A stretch of DNA of 9,697 nt from an uncultured Clostridia bacterium (GCA_947176975.1 CAMWSW010000025.1:1-9697); one strand, 5' to 3'. Positions 1 through 5,999 are shown, counted from the first letter of the stretch. The notes: generated by a model from the letters alone, not told the origin. Made by a program: numbers and translations.

Positions 1-299
1 TGCTTGTTGTTCATATAAGGTGTGCCAATGCAGAATTGTTCAAGTCTTTCTGCGTTTATCGTCAAACCGTTCCATATAAGGTCAATGCTCTTATTTTGGA
101 GTTCCAATTCTTTTGCTTCCCAAGCTATCAGACGAAATCTAACGTCCAATCCAAGGTCTTTTGCTACGAGTTTTGCAAGTTCGATATCAAATCCGAGAAG
201 TTCCGAGCCGTCGGTGGTGGTGTCGCAACCTGCAAATGCAAATACGCTAGTCAATGTAATCATACAGAGGAGTAGCGCTACGATAATTTTCTTTTTCAT
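1..299 (-). CDS. Amino-acid ABC transporter substrate-binding lipoprotein, 5' part only, apparently missing its first beta strand
   Basis: This is the N-terminal 99 residues of a solute-binding protein of the SBP_bac_3 family, which captures polar amino acids outside the membrane and passes them to an ABC permease. The gene runs off the left edge of the window. A signal peptide (MKKKIIVALLL...) ends in a lipobox, FAGC, with the lipidated cysteine at residue 22. Family-typical stretches follow: LGFDIELAKLVAKDLGL, WEAKELELQNKSIDLIWNGL, then T-I-N-A-E-R and PYMNNK. Members normally have a strand such as LVVGTD..PPF plus a short loop between the lipid cysteine and GFD. Here only about a dozen residues (DTTTDGSEL) separate them, so about 20-25 residues seem to be absent with the frame intact. 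The start is supported by AAAAGGAG eight bases upstream. The family call is firm; function is uncertain because of the gap. Confidence 0.85.
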   Translation of the reverse strand, partial: MKKKIIVALLLCMITLTSVFAFAGCDTTTDGSELLGFDIELAKLVAKDLGLDVRFRLIAWEAKELELQNKSIDLIWNGLTINAERLEQFCIGTPYMNNK

Positions 300-342
300 T
301 TTCTAATCTCCTTTTATCCCTTTGCTTTAGGGTAGTGAAGTC

Positions 343-371
343 ATTATACTTTATCTCGCTAAAGTTGTAAA
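343..371 (-). promoter_or_regulatory. Sigma-A-type promoter for the solute-binding lipoprotein gene
   Basis: On the minus strand a TTTACA -35 box (366-371) lies 17 bases before a perfect TATAAT -10 box (343-348). Transcription would start near 336, giving a leader of about 37 bases before the ATG at 299. This is a near-consensus housekeeping promoter seen by eye. Confidence 0.7.
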
Positions 372-404
372 GTGTTTTGGAGCATATTTTGTAGACAAAT
401 TTTT

Positions 405-433
405 GTATAATTTTTGCTCATGCGACTTGACAA
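405..433 (-). promoter_or_regulatory. Possible second, upstream promoter for the solute-binding lipoprotein gene
   Basis: On the minus strand TTGTCA (428-433) is followed after 17 bases by TTATAC (405-410). It is weaker than the promoter at 343-371 and lies in AT-rich sequence, so it could be a chance match. Confidence 0.3.
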
Positions 434-471
434 CAAAATCTTTATAGAATTATAATTACTTAGACAAATAC

Positions 472-535
472 TTGAATAATTCAATTGAAAATATAGTAAC
501 TCAACTAACGGTTGAGAGAATCAAATTGAATTTGA
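472..535. promoter_or_regulatory. Cluster of small palindromes upstream of the beta-propeller lipoprotein gene
   Basis: Four palindromes lie in this stretch. TTGAATAATTCAA (472-484) is a perfect 6-1-6 repeat, and it overlaps TTCAATTGAA (480-489). CTCAAC/GTTGAG form a 6-base stem with a 5-base loop (500-516). TCAAATTGAATTTGA (521-535) is a perfect 7-1-7 repeat that covers both candidate -35 boxes of the downstream promoter. Three of the four share the half-site TTGAA or its near variant, which is how an operator array might look. The AT-rich setting makes chance palindromes likely, so the operator role is inference. Confidence 0.35.
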
Positions 536-560
536 CACTTTAAGGGCTTATAATTGTAAT
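526..560 (+). promoter_or_regulatory. Two overlapping sigma-A-type promoters for the beta-propeller lipoprotein gene
   Basis: One pair is TTGAAT (526-531), 17 bases, TATAAT (549-554). A second pair, shifted by exactly six bases, is TTGACA (532-537), 17 bases, TGTAAT (555-560). Either would start transcription about 20 bases before the ribosome binding site AAAGGAG (575-581). The -35 boxes lie inside or at the edge of the palindrome at 521-535. Confidence 0.65.
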
Positions 561-587
561 TGATAATAATTTATAAAGGAGAATCAA

Positions 588-3014
588 ATGAAAAAGATTA
601 AATTAGTAATAGTTACGCTTTTGGCATTGTTGCTTTGCGTAAGCGTATTTTGCGCTTGCGACAAATCAGACGGCGATAGCCAAAACAGCGGAAATGAGTC
701 GCAACCGAGCGGTGAAGTTACACCGAGCGGAAATGAGAAACCCAAAGAGGAAATAGTACTCAAAGACATTACAGGAATTACTTTTTCCGATTTGACTGTC
801 ACTTACGACGGCAATTCGCATAGCGTGGAGATTGCAGGAAATTTACCTCAAGGGGTGAGCGTGAAATATCAAGACGCTCAAAAGACGGATGCGGGAAGCT
901 ATAACGCTACCGCTACTTTGTCGGGCGATGGCTATAATTCCCTCGTATTGAATGCAAAACTCGTAATAGAAAAGGCGCAATTTGAGGGTATTACTTTCCC
1001 AAGTATAAAAGAGGAATACAACGGATTGGCTCACGCTGTCGAAGTCGTCGGACAGAGACCCGAAAATACTACCGTCACGTATTCCTGCAAAGAGGACCCC
1101 AACGTATCTAACGCGCCTGTCGAGACAGGTACGTATACGATAGTTGCTACGTTGACAAATCCCAATTACAACATGTTCAATATTGAGACCACGGTAGAGG
1201 TCACGGCATCTGAAAATGAGAGACATATCGTATACGCCGACGGCAAGTTGTATTTTGCAAATGCTTTGGATAGCGATAAACTTTACTATTACACAGCTCA
1301 GGACGGAGTGACGAAGATAAGCTCCGATGTACCGTATAATTTTGCCGTTACTTCAAATAACGAAGTATTTTTCAGAAGCCATACACTGTTTGCTTCGAGT
1401 ATCAAAAAGATTGTTGACGGAGAGGTAAGCAACGTAGAGTTTAAGAATGCGGAATATCTGTGCACCGACGGGACGAATTTGTATTATGCGGTCAACGGCT
1501 TGACGTCAAAATCCAGCGGTATTTATAAAATTGCGATAAACAATTCCACCCAAACCATAGGAGACCCACAACTGATTTCTTCCGGTAAGGCAAAATATCT
1601 TCAGATTTACAATGGATATATTTATTTCGCAGACTGCGACAACGGCTATAAACTTTCAAGAATCGGAGTAAACGGCGGAACAAGGAATATGGTTGTCGAC
1701 GAGAAAATCGCGGCATTGACAGCAGGCAACGGATATCTATTCTTTACTGTTGATAATCTGCTTGGCAATTACCTTGCCAATTATAATATCTCGACGGCAA
1801 CAAAGCGCAAGTTGAGCGTGGATGCAGGCAGCAACCTCACTTTGATCGGCAACGAGTTGTATTATCTCAACGTCGATTTGATTACGTCCGCAATAAGAGG
1901 TAAGGGAATATATAAAGTAGACGCTTTTCCGACTTCGGATAAAAATTCTATGGGCGTTAAGGTCGTAGGCGCAGACGGAGAAAAATATACTTCGCTGACA
2001 AAACTCAATGACAGGACGATTGCGTATTATAAGGTAAGCACTCAAATGCTGTGTCTATACGATTTGGTAAGCCAGCAGGTCAACGAAATACTTGACGGAT
2101 TTACTGCGCCGGAAACTACGCCTATCACTACGGGAAGTAAGATTGCAACGTACGGCAACTATATTTACTTTATGGATATTTATAATGACAAGTCGCTTTA
2201 TTCATACAATACTGTGAGCGGCTCATTCTCCAGAATTACGGCGGGCAAAGTAATAGACTTTTCTATACTCGGCGATACGCTTTACTTCAACACAGAGAGC
2301 AAAGGTATTAAGAATTATCTTTACAAACTCGATATGAAAGGCGGCATTCCGCAACTCGTCTGCGAGCGCGACTGCGTAGACATAGTGCAGGGCGGAGATA
2401 AGATTTTCTACGTCGAAAAGAATTCCGCGAATGCGCGCACTGCAATACACGAGATTAACGCTCAAGGCGTCGATACCATGATATACAGCAAGGGAGCTGA
2501 GTTTCTTACGTATTATGACGGATATATCTATTTCGTAGACGGCAGAGATTTACTCAAGATGCCTATCAACGGATATACTTATAATGCGCCCATTACCGTA
2601 AAGAAAGGCAACGTCGATACATTCGTAATTTCTAACGGAGTCGTATACTTCAGAGAGCAATACGGAGTAGGCTATCTCAATAAGAGACTTTCGAGAGTCA
2701 ACGTCGACGGAAGCGGATATGCCGTAATAGTATCAAAAGGTACAGACCCGCTTGAAATCGTTGTCGACAGCGATACTATCTATTATTACAATGACGTAAC
2801 ATCCGATAGCTCAAGCGGTATTTATTCAATCAGCGCAAATGCCAGAGAGAACCAAAATCCCACTCTCATCCTTGGCCGTTCGTCTACTTACTACGCAAGT
2901 GAGTTGACGTTGTTTAAAGGCAAGCTATACTTCATCAATTATTATAATTACCTTGGCGATTCTCATCTTTATAGAATTGATTTGACAGGTAATAATCTTG
3001 TCAAGATTGCGTAG
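588..3014 (+). CDS. Surface lipoprotein with two MBG-like domains and about 14 beta-propeller (DUF5050/YWTD-like) repeats
   Basis: This is a predicted extracellular lipoprotein of 808 residues. A signal peptide of about 23 residues ends in VFCAC, with the candidate lipid cysteine at 24, though the lipobox is imperfect. A Ser/Pro/Gly/Glu-rich linker (about 25-57) follows. Two MBG-type immunoglobulin-like domains come next, at about 64-127 (VTYDGNSHSVEIAG... DAGSYNATAT) and about 133-205 (EEYNGLAHAVEVVG... TGTYTIVATL). From about 211 to the end the protein is a run of blade-like repeats with the pattern YIYF-D....LY.I...G, typical of DUF5050/LDL-receptor YWTD-like propellers. I count about 14 repeats of roughly 42 residues, enough for two seven-bladed propellers. 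No catalytic motif is visible, so a binding or scaffold role is inferred. The start is set by AAAGGAG six bases upstream. The gene stands alone between its promoters and a terminator. Confidence 0.85.
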   Translation: MKKIKLVIVTLLALLLCVSVFCACDKSDGDSQNSGNESQPSGEVTPSGNEKPKEEIVLKDITGITFSDLTVTYDGNSHSVEIAGNLPQGVSVKYQDAQKTDAGSYNATATLSGDGYNSLVLNAKLVIEKAQFEGITFPSIKEEYNGLAHAVEVVGQRPENTTVTYSCKEDPNVSNAPVETGTYTIVATLTNPNYNMFNIETTVEVTASENERHIVYADGKLYFANALDSDKLYYYTAQDGVTKISSDVPYNFAVTSNNEVFFRSHTLFASSIKKIVDGEVSNVEFKNAEYLCTDGTNLYYAVNGLTSKSSGIYKIAINNSTQTIGDPQLISSGKAKYLQIYNGYIYFADCDNGYKLSRIGVNGGTRNMVVDEKIAALTAGNGYLFFTVDNLLGNYLANYNISTATKRKLSVDAGSNLTLIGNELYYLNVDLITSAIRGKGIYKVDAFPTSDKNSMGVKVVGADGEKYTSLTKLNDRTIAYYKVSTQMLCLYDLVSQQVNEILDGFTAPETTPITTGSKIATYGNYIYFMDIYNDKSLYSYNTVSGSFSRITAGKVIDFSILGDTLYFNTESKGIKNYLYKLDMKGGIPQLVCERDCVDIVQGGDKIFYVEKNSANARTAIHEINAQGVDTMIYSKGAEFLTYYDGYIYFVDGRDLLKMPINGYTYNAPITVKKGNVDTFVISNGVVYFREQYGVGYLNKRLSRVNVDGSGYAVIVSKGTDPLEIVVDSDTIYYYNDVTSDSSSGIYSISANARENQNPTLILGRSSTYYASELTLFKGKLYFINYYNYLGDSHLYRIDLTGNNLVKIA
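687..737 (+). repeat. Short direct repeats encoding the lipoprotein linker
   Basis: AGCGGAAATGAG occurs at 687-698 and again at 726-737, and ACCGAGCGG occurs at 704-712 and 722-730. They encode the SGNE...PSGE...PSGNE linker after the lipidated cysteine. This looks like local duplication in a flexible, length-tolerant spacer. Confidence 0.7.
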
Positions 3015-3032
3015 GTAGGTCAATTTAAAATT

Positions 3033-3070
3033 AAAGCCCGCCGTACATTTTAAATACAGCGGGCTTTTTT
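3033..3070. terminator. Two-way intrinsic terminator between convergent genes
   Basis: AAAGCCCGC (3033-3041) pairs perfectly with GCGGGCTTT (3059-3067), and the right arm runs into six T's. A further GTA/TAC pair can extend the stem past one mismatch. The opposite strand also has T-rich sequence after the stem. It lies between the stops of the lipoprotein (3014) and rubrerythrin (3086), so it can serve both. Confidence 0.88.
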
Positions 3071-3085
3071 GACTATAAAATATAG

Positions 3086-3670
3086 TTACGCTTCTTTGAT
3101 ATTCACGACGCCTTGCTTTGCTTGGCAAACGGGACAGGTGTCGAATGCTTGCTTTGAGGTGGATTCATATCCGCACTCGGGGCACTTCCAGATTACTGTG
3201 GTATCGCTCTTATAAAGTTTGCCGGATTTGAACATCTTGTAGAGTCGCGTAAATTCATTCTTATGCGTCTCTTCGATTTTGATGAGATTGGTGAAGAGGT
3301 TGGCAATATCCGTGAATCCCTCTTCCTTTGCGACTTTTGCGAATTCGGGGTAGAGCTTGTCGGCTTCCACGCCTTCGTCTTCGGCTGCCAATCTCAAGTT
3401 ATCCATAAGATCCCACTTTTCTCTAAACGGATAGCCGGCGCAAATTTCTATATTGTCTATAGTCTTATCGTCGGCGCTTTGGATAAAGCTGTAAAACATT
3501 CTGGAGTGAGTGAATTCTTGGAATGCGATTTTATCGATTATAGCCGCTAAAGCCTTGTATCCTTGCTCTCTTGCGCCGTATTCGATAAATTCGTATCTTG
3601 TTCTTGCCTGACATTCGCCGGCAAATGCTCTTGCTAGGTTTTTGTAAGTTTGACTGTCTTTTAATTTCAT
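3086..3670 (-). CDS. rbr: Rubrerythrin (diiron peroxidase with C-terminal rubredoxin domain)
   Basis: This is a cytoplasmic non-haem iron protein that reduces hydrogen peroxide to water in anaerobes, using electrons delivered through its rubredoxin centre. At 194 residues it has the usual full length. The N-terminal ferritin-like four-helix domain (about 1-145) shows the metal-site motifs GECQAR (E19), QEFTHS (E52, H55), the acidic AAEDEG segment (E97/E99) and EETH (E133, H136). The C-terminal rubredoxin domain has two knuckles, CPEC (C163, C166) and CPVC (C179, C182), which would hold one Fe(SCys)4. The ATG at 3670 is preceded by a strong GGAGGT. It lies 57 bases behind the 169-residue membrane protein and could be co-transcribed with it; I see no convincing promoter in the gap. 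It converges on the terminator at 3033-3070. Nothing key is missing. Confidence 0.97.
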   Translation of the reverse strand: MKLKDSQTYKNLARAFAGECQARTRYEFIEYGAREQGYKALAAIIDKIAFQEFTHSRMFYSFIQSADDKTIDNIEICAGYPFREKWDLMDNLRLAAEDEGVEADKLYPEFAKVAKEEGFTDIANLFTNLIKIEETHKNEFTRLYKMFKSGKLYKSDTTVIWKCPECGYESTSKQAFDTCPVCQAKQGVVNIKEA

Positions 3671-3727
3671 TTTTAATACCTCCGAAGAGAAGTATTGCCA
3701 ACAAAATTCAAGATATACAGTGGAATA

Positions 3728-4237
3728 TTACATAAAATTTTCAATGATATACAGCGTATCGCTGCGCTCGTCGTAGGCAAGCAAAAGGGTGCAGTTGCCG
3801 TTCATGATTTTGCTTTGCCATACCAAGTTGTCGTCGGGCGAAAAGAGTTTGCTTTCGTCAATATACTCATTATGTTTGTTTTTAGTTTTCATAAGAGGCA
3901 GTATTCTATTATATTTTTCAGTATATTTGCCGTCGGAGTCTTTTTCGAAATTTTCAAGGAACTTGTCGGGTCGCGTCGAGTATTTACATACGGTGTATTC
4001 CTCGCCGTCTCCGTGAAATCCGTTTCGATTGGAAAAATTATATTCGATAATAGCGTCTTCTTTGGACAATGAGATTTCCCATTGATATTCGATAAAATCA
4101 AGTTTTGTCCATCCTCTACGATGGTAATGTTCTATCCACAAAGGTGCGGCGTATATCAAAGATAGACAAAGTATTGTAATTAAAAAGGCAGATACGGGTA
4201 TTGCGACGGCTATAATAATTTTTTTGCGTTTTGACAT
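3728..4237 (-). CDS. Membrane-anchored protein of unknown function, 169 residues
   Basis: I do not recognise this family. The start MSKRKK is followed by a single hydrophobic helix (about 7-31), then a polar region of about 135 residues that is probably outside the cell, given the positive N-terminus. The polar part is rich in Tyr, Asp, Glu and Lys, has no cysteine pair or obvious catalytic motif, and has only isolated cysteines. The reading frame uses the same codon style as the neighbouring genes, and the ATG has a perfect AGGAGG six bases upstream. That ribosome binding site lies inside the last codons of the 42-residue peptide gene, whose stop is only three bases away, so the two are very likely translated from one message. 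It could be an N-terminally anchored lipoprotein-like or sensor protein. That it is a real gene is firm; its role is unknown. Confidence 0.8.
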   Translation of the reverse strand: MSKRKKIIIAVAIPVSAFLITILCLSLIYAAPLWIEHYHRRGWTKLDFIEYQWEISLSKEDAIIEYNFSNRNGFHGDGEEYTVCKYSTRPDKFLENFEKDSDGKYTEKYNRILPLMKTKNKHNEYIDESKLFSPDDNLVWQSKIMNGNCTLLLAYDERSDTLYIIENFM

Positions 4238-4240
4238 TTC

Positions 4241-4369
4241 TTAGCCTCCTAATTCATTAAAGGCTAAGATAGTTATTCCACCGTAGAAAACTATTACTGC
4301 CAATGCTACGGCAATAACTGTGGCTAGAACTATGCCTAATACGTAAATTATCTTTTTATTTTTGGTCAT
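4241..4369 (-). CDS. Small single-helix membrane protein, 42 residues
   Basis: This small gene encodes MTKNKK followed by one long hydrophobic helix (about 7-36) and a short tail ending in FNELGG. A longer in-frame start exists at 4426, but it lies inside the promoter and has no ribosome binding site. The ATG at 4369 has GGAGG eight bases upstream, so I chose it. The last codons (TTA GGA GGC) contain the ribosome binding site of the next gene at 4237, with three bases between stop and start. This arrangement suggests coupled expression and perhaps a physical partnership of the two membrane proteins. There is no known family to name. Confidence 0.75.
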   Translation of the reverse strand: MTKNKKIIYVLGIVLATVIAVALAVIVFYGGITILAFNELGG

Positions 4370-4372
4370 ATA

Positions 4373-4442
4373 ATATCCTCCAAAAGTCAACATATTTATT
4401 GTATTACGATAAATATTTATTGTCAATACTTTTGGAGAATAT
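4373..4442. repeat. Inverted repeat with 15-base arms framing the membrane-operon promoter
   Basis: ATATCCTCCAAAAGT (4373-4387) matches the reverse complement of 4428-4442 at 14 of 15 positions. The arms enclose the whole promoter. The left arm also supplies the GGAGG ribosome binding site of the 42-residue gene, so one arm is constrained by function and the other copies it. The right arm lies upstream of the -35 box and outside the message, so this is not a simple RNA hairpin of the transcript. Confidence 0.75.
4398..4426 (-). promoter_or_regulatory. Strong sigma-A-type promoter for the two-gene membrane operon
   Basis: On the minus strand a perfect TTGACA (4421-4426) is followed after 17 bases by TACAAT (4398-4403). 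The spacer contains the perfect 12-base palindrome ATAAATATTTAT (4409-4420), where a dimeric regulator could sit. The start site would be near 4391, leaving a leader of about 22 bases before the ATG at 4369. Confidence 0.75.
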
Positions 4443-4465
4443 CTAAAAAAACTTTTAAACTCTTT

Positions 4466-4777
4466 TTATTTGCCTATCATTTGCAAAATTTTTGCTTTGG
4501 GGATTACGCCGATACTGGTGTCGACGACTTGCTTATCCTTGATTACTACAAGCATAGGGATGCTTGATACGTTGAATGCGCCTGCAAGTTCGCCTTCTTT
4601 ATCTACGTTGACTTTGCATACTTTTATTTGCGGATTTTCTTCCGCCACTTCGTCGACTACGGGCGAAAGCATTTTACAAGGCATACACCAACTTGCCCAA
4701 AAGTCGATAAGCACCGGCTTGTCGCTTTCTACGACCTCTTTGTCAAAATTGTCTTTAGTCAATTCAATAACTTCCAT
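4466..4777 (-). CDS. trxA: Thioredoxin with a WCMPC active site
   Basis: This is a cytoplasmic dithiol/disulfide oxidoreductase that keeps protein cysteines reduced, normally recharged by thioredoxin reductase. At 103 residues it is a standard single-domain thioredoxin. It shows the opening ELTKDNFDKEV, the active-site strand LIDFWASWCMPCK with C31 and C34, and the SIP turn with the cis-proline at 74. The second active-site position is methionine rather than the usual glycine (WCGPC), a variant that can change redox potential or partner choice. It has its own promoter, and AAGGAG lies seven bases before the ATG. It is divergent from the zinc-ribbon genes and upstream of the membrane operon; no clear terminator follows its stop. 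With rubrerythrin close by, a role in oxidative-stress defence is reasonable. No reductase gene lies in this window. Confidence 0.95.
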   Translation of the reverse strand: MEVIELTKDNFDKEVVESDKPVLIDFWASWCMPCKMLSPVVDEVAEENPQIKVCKVNVDKEGELAGAFNVSSIPMLVVIKDKQVVDTSIGVIPKAKILQMIGK

Positions 4778-4806
4778 ATTTCGCTCCTTGATTTATAGAG
4801 ATTAAA

Positions 4807-4821
4807 TCATAATTATTATAC
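4807..4821. promoter_or_regulatory. PerR-box-like palindrome in the thioredoxin leader
   Basis: On the minus strand the 15-mer GTATAATAATTATGA matches the PerR consensus TTATAATnATTATAA at 12 of 14 defined positions, with a perfect ATAAT-n-ATTAT core. It lies just after the expected transcription start (near 4829), where a bound repressor would block transcription. PerR is the peroxide-sensing repressor of many Firmicutes and commonly controls defence genes. AT-rich sequence produces such matches by chance, so this is a suggestion. Confidence 0.4.
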
Positions 4822-4835
4822 CGAATTTTACGGAT

Positions 4836-4865
4836 ATTATATCATTGTAGTAATTAAAATGTCAA
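4836..4865 (-). promoter_or_regulatory. trxA: Consensus promoter of the thioredoxin gene
   Basis: On the minus strand a perfect TTGACA (4860-4865) is followed after 18 bases by a perfect TATAAT (4836-4841) preceded by TGA, an extended -10. Both hexamers are consensus, which predicts strong expression unless repressed. Confidence 0.8.
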
Positions 4866-4901
4866 TGCGCAATTATTTGTAAAATTTACATATTTTTAAT
4901 A

Positions 4902-4930
4902 TTGCAAATATAATAAAAATATAGTACAAT
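4902..4930 (+). promoter_or_regulatory. Promoter of the zinc-ribbon membrane protein pair
   Basis: TTGCAA (4902-4907) is followed after 17 bases by TACAAT (4925-4930). The start would be near 4937, about 40 bases before the ATG at 4979. It is back-to-back with the thioredoxin promoter, with 36 bases between their -35 boxes. Confidence 0.65.
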
Positions 4931-4978
4931 AAATGTGTCCCGTTGGGATAAGCATTGAAAAACGACAAGGAGCAGCGC

Positions 4979-5455
4979 ATGAGATATTGCAGAAAGTGCG
5001 GTAATCGCTTGGATGACTTTGACAGTTATTGCGGTAATTGCGGAGCAAAAGTCGAAGATAGAGCATCTTCCTTCGACGGCGATACGTATAAGGACAGCGG
5101 CGGACGAAAAGATACGCGTACGCAAGTAAAAGATGCCGTAAAGTCGGTAGAAAATTCTTTAAATGATTTCACCGATGAAGTAAGCAAAAATTTCGAGTCT
5201 TTTTTATGTCTTATACTTGGCATACTCTCGCTTACGTTCGGCACGTTCATATGCGCAATCGTAAGTTTGGTGTTTGGCAAAAAAGCTGTGGAAAAGGGAC
5301 AGGACAAGGACGAGCAATGCGCGATGTTTGTCAAAGTGGGCAGGATATGTTCCAAGATTTCGATAGCGTTTACAATCATTGCCGTTATAATTTTTGTAAT
5401 TTGTTGGATAGCATTGCCGATGATATACGGCGACGTTAGCAGTATTATAGGATAA
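4979..5455 (+). CDS. Zinc-ribbon membrane protein, first of a paralogous pair
   Basis: The 158-residue product starts with a double-knuckle zinc ribbon, YCRKCGNR...YCGNCGAK, with cysteines at 4, 7, 18 and 21. A charged linker (about 25-70) follows, then a hydrophobic C-terminal half with helices at about 74-100 and 116-148 (LCLILGILSLTFGTFICAIVSLVFGKKA; ISIAFTIIAVIIFVICWIALP). It is therefore a membrane protein with a small cytoplasmic zinc-binding head, similar in layout to zinc-ribbon/DUF4190-type proteins of Firmicutes whose function is unknown. A longer reading with a TTG start at 4955 is possible, but the ATG at 4979 sits six bases after AAGGAG and puts the ribbon at the extreme N-terminus as in its paralogue. 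It is followed after 10 bases by the second copy. Confidence 0.85.
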   Translation: MRYCRKCGNRLDDFDSYCGNCGAKVEDRASSFDGDTYKDSGGRKDTRTQVKDAVKSVENSLNDFTDEVSKNFESFLCLILGILSLTFGTFICAIVSLVFGKKAVEKGQDKDEQCAMFVKVGRICSKISIAFTIIAVIIFVICWIALPMIYGDVSSIIG

Positions 5456-5465
5456 AGGAGGCTGT

Positions 5466-5978
5466 ATGAAGTACTGTAGAAACTGCGGAGCAGAAGTGGA
5501 AGACGACGATATCTATTGCGGATATTGCGGTAGCAAGTTGAAGGACGACGTTCCTCAAGAGGAATCGCCTCGACAGGATTTTCAAGAAGAATCATTAGAG
5601 GCAAAAGACTTCTCAAGCGATTTTGACAAAGAAGTCGAAAACGAGTTTGGAATGGGTGACGGAATGGGTAACGCCGACAATTCCGCTCCCGTTTATACGC
5701 CGACTGCTGGCAATAGTGACAACGGACATAAAAAACTCTTGTTTAACAAAGAAGCAAAAGATGCCAATACCTATGGAATTTTAGCCTTGATATTCGGCTT
5801 ACTCGGCGGAATTTTAGGTATAGTCTTCGGTATATTAGGACTTATAAGAGCAAAGAAGGCTTTGGAACTTTGCAACACGGGAGAATATGACGGAAAGCCA
5901 AAGGCAAGCAACGGCAGAATACTCTCAATTATAGGTATAATTTTGGGCGCATTATCTTTGATTTTTTATATACTGTAA
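5466..5978 (+). CDS. Zinc-ribbon, DUF4190-like membrane protein, second of a paralogous pair
   Basis: The 170-residue product has the same plan as the gene before it. Its N-terminal zinc ribbon YCRNCGAE...YCGYCGSK has cysteines at 4, 7, 18 and 21. An acidic, disordered-looking linker (about 26-90, rich in Glu, Asp, Ser and Gly) follows. The last part is a two-helix hydrophobic module (about 101-128 and 150-170) with ILALIFGLLGGILGIVFGIL...GRILSIIGIILGALSL, typical of DUF4190-like proteins. The ribbon is nearly identical to that of the upstream gene while linkers and membrane parts have diverged, consistent with an old tandem duplication. AAGGAGG lies just upstream of the ATG, and the terminator at 6000-6030 closes the operon. 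The biochemical role of such proteins is not established. Confidence 0.87.
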   Translation: MKYCRNCGAEVEDDDIYCGYCGSKLKDDVPQEESPRQDFQEESLEAKDFSSDFDKEVENEFGMGDGMGNADNSAPVYTPTAGNSDNGHKKLLFNKEAKDANTYGILALIFGLLGGILGIVFGILGLIRAKKALELCNTGEYDGKPKASNGRILSIIGIILGALSLIFYIL

Positions 5979-5999
5979 TTATCAAGTCAAATAATATCG

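Noticed and set aside
4370..4426. N-terminal extension of the 42-residue peptide to a start at 4426
   Set aside because: The extension overlaps the promoter and expected start site and lacks a ribosome binding site, while the ATG at 4369 has a proper one.
4422..4433. Twelve-base match GTCAATACTTTT shared with the minus strand at 9494-9505
   Set aside because: Both are AT-rich -35 regions, and a match of this length is expected by chance within a window of this size.
4955..4978. TTG start adding eight residues to the first zinc-ribbon protein
   Set aside because: It would place the true ribosome binding site AAGGAG inside the coding region and differs from the paralogue, whose ribbon begins at residue 2-4.
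5026..5616. Long minus-strand open frame (196 codons) across the zinc-ribbon genes
   Set aside because: It is antisense to two well-supported genes, its product is not domain-like, and it has no proper start signals.
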